Below, piece after piece: positions 56,426 to 64,000 of a stretch of DNA of 64,000 nt (position 1 is its first letter; the number at the start of each line of letters is the position of its first letter). The notes beneath the pieces were generated by a model. The model was not told the origin of the DNA. It saw nothing but the letters and a program-made list of their open reading frames with translations, and made no database searches. Position numbers and translations under genes: made by a program. The stretch comes from Fusarium oxysporum f. sp. lycopersici 4287. Lineage: Eukaryota > Ascomycota > Sordariomycetes > Hypocreales > Nectriaceae. The DNA lies in contig NC_030991.1 in the NCBI RefSeq assembly GCF_000149955.1, forward strand, positions 2,911,571 through 2,975,570, read 5' to 3'.

Positions 56426-57265
56426 GGCAAGCCTCCCATTTCTTAGTCATCGATGTGGGGAAAAAAGAGGGGGTTACTGAGTCGACCCGTCGGCAGCAGG
56501 GCCTATATCGTTTCAATGTTTTCTTTCTCCAGACATTTTATGAAGAATTGTTCTGAAGGCTTATCGCTACCCTCTTCCCGCACATTTGAATCAATCAATC
56601 AGACTCTATGGAAGAAATCGAAAGGCTGCGGAAGCAGTCGAAGGAAGAACAGTGCCTACGCGAAGCCGCCGAAAAACGCGCAAGCGCATCACAACCGCTA
56701 TCACTCAATTCGTACCTCGAGACTTGCCATACACTCCGCCTCTCTATCGACGTTATCACCGATCGGTCCCTCACGACCCAAGGCGATACGACTAACCCGA
56801 CCGGCCGCTTCTACCCTCGTCGAATCGTCCCTTGGGATGCATTCCCAACAAAGCAAGAAAAAGATTGGGCCGACTTGGCCTTTAGTCCCTCGTTCGCCGC
56901 CTAGTCTTGTTTTCCATCTCGACACCAGCTAGAATACATGGAGTCGTTACTTCATCCGATTAGTAGCGAGATTGACCTTCGAAACAGTGAGCGGGACGTG
57001 GTAGAGAACGCAGTTCAGAAGCTTGTGGATGCTACATACGCCGATTTAACCCTGAGAAACCACCTTGATCTCAACGGAACATTGACGTTTGAGAGTTATA
57101 CCAATCTCGGAATTGACTTGATGCTGGCGGAGATTCGTGATCGACAACCTCTTGGATCCATTAATTGTAACAGACAAAGCCGGAAGAGGAAGTGGGTGAC
57201 GGGCAAGCATGTACCAGATGCCTTTTCCGTCGAGGTGCAGTCTCTACGGGCGAATTTGACTTGAA
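56426..57265 (+). pseudogene. Kinase-like repeat unit, copy 2, internally deleted
   Basis: Matches copy 1 from GGCAAGCCTCCCATTTCTTA. Start MEEIERLRKQSKEEQ at 56608 is in better condition than in copy 1: the frame runs 98 codons to a stop after AFSPSFAA. Then MESLLHPISSEIDLRNSERD continues to SYTNLGI, where the sequence jumps directly to DLMLAEIRDRQPLGSINCNR and the common 3' end. By comparison with copy 1 the jump removes the equivalent of about 30530-31995 (about 1,466 bp), including nearly all of the kinase domain. It cannot encode an active kinase. Confidence 0.8.
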
Positions 57266-57379
57266 GATGCGCAACTGTTCGCTGTTCTACAATTTGCCAC
57301 TCAGCGAGCCTGAAGGAGCGCGCCAGCCTGATGATGCTCCTGATAGACAGGGCGGCGAGGAGTGGCTCTCCTGCGCCAT

Positions 57380-57626
57380 AACGAAACTTCGCTATGTATT
57401 GGTAAAAAGCCTTAAACGTGGTAGCGGGAATCATTCAGTAAATCGCCTTCCTCAACACGCTGCAAGGCTTTCAACGCCGCTTGCTCTCATGTTGCTTCCG
57501 CCTGTGCTTTAATTCTCTCGCGCTTTTCGCGGCGCGATTTTGCTTGTTCTTCCTTCGCTTGGCGCTCATGTTGTCGGACAACGTCGTCTTGACTGGTGGT
57601 CTTTGATTAGGGTCGCTGTCTGGCCA
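57380..57626 (-). pseudogene. Relic of a basic coiled-coil protein
   Basis: MARQRP is followed by TAA (likely from CAA), then SKTTSQDDVVRQHERQAKEEQAKS in the same frame, a basic helical stretch, a TGA and EQAALKALQRVEEGDLLNDS. The relic runs into the 3' end of the kinase-like unit, which probably truncated it. Confidence 0.4.
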
Positions 57627-57887
57627 TAGTAGTTGGGCGGAAATAATGGAGTGAAGTTTTTAGCACGGAGGTACTGATGTACTGATAAGGCGATGGGAGC
57701 GGGCGAGGCGGCTTGTATTTCCAGTCGGGTCTCATAACACATAAGCACCAAAGGAGTGGACGTACGTACTTATGCTTATGCGTCCCAACCTTCCCTAGGT
57801 ATCTTATAGATGTGGCTTAGAGTTATGACCGCAATCGACTACTACGTCCTCCACCCCTATCATCTATGTCATCCCGCCCCTACACAC

Positions 57888-59155
57888 CTATGTACGTTTG
57901 ACAATAGCATCAAACCGGTCGAGAGTGTCCAATATCTGTTTGCGTGGCTCGTGTTCCATGAAAAGCCTGGTGATGCAAAACAAGGTCATTGCATCGAGGA
58001 CTATCTGTGTTCGGGATTCTGAATCCGCGAGGTGACGTGCTGCGACTTTGAAGAGTTGTCTCGACTGTGGTTTGATCTCTTTCTGACAGCTTCTGGCACT
58101 TGAGCCCTGTATGTAGGTCCAACAAGCGCTTCGAAGCTCTTTTTCTGCTGAAGCGGCAAGCGAGATACCCATGGATCAGGGAGATACTGGCCAATGTTAG
58201 GTAGAACCAGGATGCAAGGTGTTTGGACTTACTCTTGTAGTCAACGACATCTCCAAGCTCAATTTTGTAAAAAGGTCTTGGATGAAATTCTAGTCCACCA
58301 TAGACCCACAGAACAATTAAGCAGATGATACTTGCTGGACCAATTCATCAATGTGACAATGCTCGCGCACAGTCTTACACCCACCAATGAGATATCGAAA
58401 CATCAATGAGAGATCGATGATCTCCACGTGCGTTCCCAATAGCTCCAATTGAGCCCGATTGCTACGCCCGCTAATGCGTACAAGGACGTGCCTAACGTGG
58501 GAGACGATTGCATGATCCTGCGGGGGGGCATCCATGAACGCTGTTAAACTTGAGTTCAAGTGATTTGCGTATTCTTGAAACAATCTGACTTGAATCCATT
58601 TGCTGTAGTTCTTCAGAGATTGTCTCATGAGGTTTCATTGCATCAAATGCTAGAAACGAGGCTGCCTGTGCAAAAGCGTCGCGAAATTGAACTTCTCTCT
58701 CCGAGCTGTGTGGGGAAAGACTTGCCGACTTCTCTATGTCAGAACCATAAACTTAGAGGAATAGATTGACTTACCGGAAGGTCCTGCAACAGAACAGTAT
58801 ACTCTACCCAAGATCGGAAGTTTGGGTAGCGATGCCGATAGTAACCACCTAGACTGGCTCCATGGCGGCGAATCCCCTCCCTTGCGGTTCTCATAAACCA
58901 CAGTAGCATCTCCTGGTAGGCAACGATGTAGCCAAGCTTATCTTTGTTCTCTTGGGTCACCATGTGGTCAATAGACACCGTGATATCTTGTGATACAACT
59001 ACATAAGGCCTCGTTACCACCGTATGAAGCGGCACAGCCACCTCGAGCAGAAGGGGGTGGGGGGTGGGTCCGACGATACGAGCATAGGTAGGACAAAGCG
59101 CCTCGTCGCTTTTATAGGTAAACAAGCACTTCCAAGCCGTAACTGGCAGAGTCAT
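57888..59155 (-). CDS. Multi-exon gene, unknown family, one unresolved frame change
   Basis: Exon 1 is 59155-58775: MTLPVTAWKCLFTYKSDEAL ... HPLLLEVAVPLHTVVTRPYV ... GYIVAYQEMLLWFMRTAREG. A 43-nt phase-0 intron (58774-58732) leads to KSASLSPHSSEREVQFRDAF ... AMKPHETISEELQQMDSSQI. Near 58610 the more gene-like frame becomes LFQEYANHLNSSLTAFMDAP ... VLVRISGRSNRAQLELLGTH (to 58317), a +1 change. A further frame, ACWTYIQGSSARSCQKEIKP ... VLDAMTLFCITRLFMEHEPR (to 57888), is a likely last exon. Mixed helical composition, no signature. The frame change may be decay or error. Confidence 0.45.
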
Positions 59156-59655
59156 ATTGGAGATTGCGGTCGCGTATGAAGATGTAGAAGAATGTTGGGT
59201 TGAGAAAGAGCGTGGGAGAAAGGGTGATATTTATAGATGATGGAGTGGGGGTTTCGGACCCCAGCGCCGTTCCGCGACAGGTGTGATATCGGAGCGGCTG
59301 GCTCCACACCACCCCAGTCTACGGCGTAAGCGCCGTAGATGGACATATATATTCCGTGCGGAACCAACGTCGCCCGGCCCCGCATTGACGGGTATCTGGC
59401 GCTGCCCACATTGACGAAAACCCCTTTTTCTCTGCATTCATTTTGCACCTATACACGCCTGTCATGAAGACCAGTTATAAAGCTCGTTTTCAGCATCCTG
59501 TCTCTGAACGCGTACCAAGAACAATTGCTCTTGAGGTAGACTTCTCCTCACTCCTCTGTCGTCTCGCCCAGTCTCGCTCGTTACTATAGTCGGTCGACAG
59601 TGCTTGTTTTTCACTGCAATCTAAAGATGCCTCTGCGTTATTTCAATATATAAAG
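59156..59655. promoter_or_regulatory. Intergenic region with a 9-bp-arm palindrome
   Basis: TCTACGGCG (59318-59326), loop TAAG, then CGCCGTAGA (59331-59339) form a perfect stem-loop upstream of the minus-strand gene. An ATATATATTCC string lies next to it. It could be a regulatory operator-like site or repeat debris. Confidence 0.4.
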
Positions 59656-60771
59656 ATGCCCAGAATTAGGCAAAATACATATCATTCTCCTCACAAGACA
59701 ACGAGGCTTGTAACAATGTACGAATCAGGCGTTCGCGTCAACGATATCGCAGACAAAGAGGGGTTAAGTCGTCATGCAATCTACGGAGTCATTCGACGGT
59801 ATCGACACCAACAGTCTGCAAAAGATCTTCCTCGCTCTGGGAGGCTACCAGCGTTATCGGATAGAGACAAAACGCATATCAAAATACTTATTAAAAACGA
59901 CGCTTTTATTTCGTATAAAGAAATTAAACAACGGGCGCGATTAAGCTGCTCAAGCCCGACAATTCGTCGGTGGCTTCAGAAGACGGGAATACAACATAAT
60001 CTCGCACTTCGACGCCCGTTTCTCAGCGAAGAAAGTGCGCAATTGTGAAAATCTTTCTGTGACAAATACTGTCATGAAGACGAGTCATTTTGGTACAGCT
60101 GGTGGTTTTCTGACGAGCCTACAATCGACCGTACAGACGGTGACTATACCAAGTGGTCATTTTACGGTTCTGTACGTCCAGACCCTTCATTTATAGAAGC
60201 ATATTCTGACAACACCGCAGGGCGAGAGACTTCACAGGGATAAGTTACAGCCTCGCAGACGACCTCTGAGATACTCACAGATGTTCTTTGGTGCAATTAA
60301 CTATGATAAACCGTCCCGGATTGTCCCTCTTGAGAGTGATCCTCCGTCTGGGTGGGGAGGCGTAACAGGCCGACGTATTCTAGCCTGTTTACAGTCCTAC
60401 CTTCCGGGACTTATCGAGGAAGGAGAGACTTTTCAGCACGATAACGCCCGCACCTTCAAAGCCAAGATAGTTCAGGAATGGCTGCGTCATTGGGCTAGAA
60501 GACACGGAGTGTCTCTTACGGACTGGCCTCCATACAGCCTGACCTCAATCCTATTGAGAACCTTTGGAAAGTCCCGAAAAAACGGATATGCGAAACATAT
60601 CCTGAAATTGCTGCTTATCCAAAGTCGGCTGCAGCTTTGGCCCGGCTTATTGAAGCTGCAGAAGAGTTATGGTCGGAGGTCGAAGATGAAGTAGCTAAAA
60701 ACGTGATAAAATCGATGCCTGACCGACTCAACGCCCGTTGGAACGCAAATGGCTATTATGCCAAGTATTGA
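59656..60771 (+). pseudogene. Tc1/mariner-family transposase, inactivated
   Basis: MPRIRQNTYHSPHKTTRLVT starts a paired helix-turn-helix region (YESGVRVNDIADKEGLSRHA ... LSDRDKTHIKILIKNDAFIS ... SSPTIRRWLQKTGI). TGA interrupts after EESAQL. The catalytic core continues SFWYSWWFSDEPTIDRTDGD (first acidic residue) and, after a +1 change near 60225, MFFGAINYDKPSRIVPLESD and GETFQHDNARTFKA (second Asp). A one-base deletion near 60540 breaks the DWPPYSPDLNPIENLW-type motif. The end LNARWNANGYYAKY is in the restored frame. Clear terminal inverted repeats were not found. Confidence 0.85.
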
Positions 60772-61619
60772 GTTATATCCCTGGAGTCTCCTTTTAATTC
60801 CCTATAGGTTAATATACATTTTATCAAAATTGAATAAATATTGCCCGTTCAATTGCACAGTGAAATGGCTGTCTTCAATCGATGTGGTTGGGTGGATCCG
60901 AAATGTGTCGGGACTTGTCGCACTGAGCGTGCTTAAAATGGATTGAAGGTCGGGTCATTCATAATGAGCAGCAGTAGTGAGTTGATTGGTTCTATCTTCT
61001 GTGTGGGGTATTCCATCCCACAGGTTTTACTTTAAATCACCCAGCTTGATTACTAAGGGCTGTTGTTCCTGAGGATCATTGAGACCAAGCCCGGCCTGCG
61101 ACAGGACTTTTGTCTGCCCACTGTAGTTGGGCCTTGGCCGAATTGGTGCGCCCGAACGCCTAGGATTGGCTGATTCTTTACTTTTGACTGATACATCTCA
61201 CACAGGCCTGCAGCCTCGAGATCCTTGAATTTCCGTTTGTCAGGGTTTAGATCAGGGCTTGCGTGCGGCTGATATCCGTCCGCATTCGTGTGGAGATAAA
61301 GAATTCGTCCTCCTCTTGATCTTGATCACATCTGCAATCTCGCTCTATTTTATTTCCCTGTTGCCTCCCTCTTTTGACATCCGCTTGCCTGTCAATTCTT
61401 TGTCTCTGGTGCATTGCGACACTAACACTGACATCAAGTACCTAAGCGCCCGACTACCGTCCACAAAAACCCCTGATCGTCGGAGTCGACGATAGGCTGG
61501 AGTCGCAAATACATTCCTGCAAGCAAACAACGACATTATTAACACTTACAATAGAAGCACGAGCTTCACCGACCCTCGCTACCATCGGCGTCCAACGGCT
61601 GGATTGGATACATCCGCCG
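60772..61619. other. No supported gene
   Basis: 3' flank of the transposase relic and sequence upstream of the DUF7082-like fragment. Short frames only. Confidence 0.4.
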
Positions 61620-62420
61620 TTGACACCCTTGGGAATGTCGTCCCCGTCTCATTGCAACGGCGCTCCCCAGCTTGTCCGAGCCAGTACCACCACTGCCAAT
61701 ACTGGAAGCAACACAAGTTATCATCCTATCTCGCTTTATTCTGTCAAGGCAGTTTTGAAGATTGAGGGTAAGCTGGAATCGATGGCCGAGAACTGGACAT
61801 CAGAGGAATAGGCCAACCGCCGTCGGATTGTCCTCTTCCGTAAGACACAAAAGGGATCGACAGTGAACGCTACCTGCCAGTCGGTAAGCGTCAATGAACG
61901 ACCAACCAACAGCATCTGCATATCATGCATCTGGTGGGCCGAGAAAGGCGAGTGTTACGTCACTTCGGTCGACACTATCCACCTTCTCGAGCAACTTATC
62001 GCAGCGCCGAACCGTTTCAGTGTCAAGGAGAAGAACCGTATTCGCCGTAACTTGGAAGGATTCCATTCGCAGACAGTTTCCAAGGCTAAGCCGGATAGTG
62101 AGGGGTTTTTCAAGGTCATCATGGGCTTTCCTAATCCCAAGCCCCGTAATATCGAGAAGGATGTCAAGGTATTCCCATGGAAAATTCTTGAGTCTGCCAT
62201 CCAGAAGATTATTGGCAAGTACAGCGTTAATCCCAGCACGCTGGCCCCTCCCCCCATGATGAACCAGTCCAACGGAGGGTATGCGCCTTTACTCACGCGT
62301 CCAGGACAAAACATGGCCCTAGCTCACCCTGATGCTGATGCTCATACACAATACCCGTTCCCTCAGCATCACAACTCGATACCTTCATGTCGTTTGCAAT
62401 TAAGTCCCCAGTCTAGCTGA
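61620..62420 (+). pseudogene. DUF7082-like fungal regulator fragment with an in-frame stop
   Basis: LKIEGKLESMAENWTSEE is followed by TAG at 61809-61811, then in the same frame ANRRRIVLFRKTQKGSTVNA ... VSVNERPTNSICISCIWWAE ... CYVTSVDTIHLLEQLIAAPN ... KNRIRRNLEGFHSQTVSKAK ... FFKVIMGFPNPKPRNIEKDV ... WKILESAIQKIIGKYS. This is a very conserved fungal domain that I associate with DUF7082, found in nuclear regulatory proteins. A TGG-to-TAG change explains the stop. A Pro/His-rich tail ends at 62420. The upstream half of a full-length gene is not visible, so this is probably a partial, duplicated and RIP-touched copy of a core gene. Confidence 0.65.
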
Positions 62421-64000
62421 GCCCTTCCACTACAGCACCGTGATACTCGACGGCAGCGTCTCTGACACTCAGATCCGGCCTTCTCCATCGCAATCCACAG
62501 CAGCACGAACAGGACGTCACAGACAACTCAGCTGGTGTGCGGTACAGAGGCAGGTGCAGAGAATAACACCGAGATAACAGATGGGCTGTGGGTCATAGTT
62601 GAATGGCCAGTGAACGGATCACGGACCTGCTGTCTTGTGGTAACCCCCTAGATGGGTTTGAAGGTTGTGTTGAGTGGCCTCACTAACATTAGAGGAAGGC
62701 CATGGAGGATCGATCCTGAACAGTCTTACATTAACTTTCAGGCAACGCCTTGTCACAGTATCGAAAAAAGGGTGTCACGCTTCAGTGACTCGGAATGGAT
62801 AACGAGGGCAACTGTATGTCGAGGGGGCTAGCCTATGGAAGGATAAAGTTAGGAAAGACCCAAGTGTGTATGTAATTAGGGTTACAGAGGGTGATCAGTG
62901 GTGCGGTCAAAACGGCGAGGGGCACTACAGGGTAAGATGATGCACCAGGAGACATGAATAATGTAATACATGAAGAAGACGCGATGGCTGTGTGTATCAT
63001 GTTCACGACTGAAATCGGCGTCATCACATCCGTAGAGATAAACGGCAACACTATGTCACCGAGGTTGTCGTTGGTTGTCGGTGCCAGTGTCGATTCGCCA
63101 ACAAAATTGGTCATAGCTCACCTCCAACGTCGCCTAACAATGGATAGTCAGAAAATAAGAACGCGTGATCATGATAGCTTGTTGGAGGCTGGCTCTTTAC
63201 GTCCCGATGACAGTCGCCACTTTATCGTTTCTTGCTACGTGTTCAACTGATGAACGGACAACCAAAGTGGCTGAGGAATGGCGGTCTAAATTGCCATGCG
63301 CCCCGTGCAGGCAGTCAGAAGACGGTATCTTCTTCAGAGGACTCTGATGACAGCGCACTTTTGTGGGGGAATTGCAGATGATTTTTCCAGGTCAAGGTAT
63401 CATGAGCTCATCGGAACCCTGCCCCTCATTCTGCCTGGACGCTATGGGTAAGGAATGCATGCCAAACGGCTAGCGATTGCACAGGGACGCGGGAGTACGT
63501 GCACGTGAATCTAGGGTGCTGCCTTGGACCAAGGCCACTCTGCAAATCGTGGTGAGAGAGCACCGGATGCAAATCATCTTCTCCGAGAAGCGATCGAGAT
63601 GTCGTCAAAGATTGTTCCCCCAGGTCGTTCGTAGTTGGTTCATACCCGCATCGTGTATCTGGCTTGGAGGCGGCGAAATCTACATCTTGTCGAAAGTCTC
63701 CAGGTGGGAGCTCTCTCCAATGGAATCGATCGGGGGTTGGCGAAAATTGAGAGCCGTGCTTCGCCAGGGACACCGCTGTAGACAGGGATCCGTTGCCGCT
63801 TTCGTACCGCAGTAGCTGTTAAGCTTATCTCGCTGCCAGGTACTCCAGTACATCCAGGTATCTTCTTTGGGGCGCACACGTTCCACCTGCCCCAGCGATT
63901 AACGGCCTGAAATGGACCCGCCCCGGTCACAGTGTTCTTCTTATTGGCCCTCGTGGTTGGTACAGCGTCGATTTCAGCTGTTAAAGAGGACATCCCCATG
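62421..64000. other. No supported gene
   Basis: Several overlapping frames of 90-120 codons on both strands (for example 63426-63773 and 63640-63999 minus, the last touching the window edge). None shows a family feature or codes convincingly over its overlap partner. Confidence 0.4.

Noticed and set aside
59500..60960. Terminal inverted repeats of the Tc1/mariner relic
   Set aside because: Only a vague likeness (TTTCACTG...CAAT) between the flanks, too weak to set boundaries.
1..64000. Secondary-metabolite cluster, CRISPR array or bacterial-type system
   Set aside because: No polyketide, peptide-synthetase or terpene-synthase genes, no spaced direct repeats (the 24-bp and 37-bp arrays have no spacers), and the gene structure is eukaryotic.

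Overview
The window looks like an accessory, repeat-rich segment of a filamentous ascomycete genome, most likely a Sordariomycete close to Fusarium. The evidence is many 43-60 nt spliceosomal introns with CTAAC/CTGAC-like branch sites, RIP-like AT-rich sequence and CpA-to-TpA type nonsense codons, fungal-only families (Fung_rhodopsin, DUF3295, a DUF7082-like relic, NACHT-ankyrin) and hAT, MULE and Tc1/mariner transposons. Nothing bacterial is present. The genus is an inference. There are two assembly gaps: 511 N at 16317-16827 and exactly 1000 N at 24189-25188.

Layout. 1-8 kb holds ordinary host genes: a C2H2-like protein, an AreA-N-terminal/DUF3295-type regulator and a five-exon rhodopsin-like membrane protein. 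8-12.3 kb has a palindromic repeat pair and a minus-strand multi-exon gene with TPR-like repeats and one frame break. 13.2-20.1 kb is a nested mobile region: a Ulp1/C48 protease gene flanked on both sides by arrays of GCTAACAT-like words, with a 3,049-bp hAT element inserted in its last exon (8-bp target duplication GGAGGAAG). 21.8-23.2 kb is an amidase pseudogene. 25.2-26.2 kb is RIP-like AT-rich DNA enclosing a 438-bp MITE with TA target sites. 26.9-29.8 kb is a complete but broken MULE with ~102-bp terminal inverted repeats, lying against a decayed kinase-like repeat unit (29.8-32.1 kb) whose internally deleted second copy lies at 56.4-57.3 kb.

33.7-35.4 kb is a truncated NACHT-ankyrin NLR. 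36.2-37.1 kb is bounded by a perfect 24-bp inverted repeat and encloses an ORF. 37.2-47.3 kb is a block of minus-strand lineage-specific genes. Most are broken by single-base +1 frame shifts; three small genes are intact, two of them tandem paralogues sharing an intron position. 47.9-55.7 kb is a run of small, mostly intact, unrecognised genes (coiled coil, zinc ribbon, single-pass membrane protein, a four-finger C2H2 protein) interrupted by a 37-bp minisatellite. 57.3-64 kb holds further relics: a kinase remnant, a Tc1/mariner pseudogene and a DUF7082-like regulator fragment with an in-frame stop.

I see no metabolic pathway or operon-like logic. Transposon nesting, RIP-like decay and fragments of regulatory or immune-type genes are what an accessory compartment would show. 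The least explained structures are the Ulp1 gene between mirrored repeat arrays, the tandem A/B paralogues with their relic neighbours and shared upstream motif, and the excess of +1 frame breaks.
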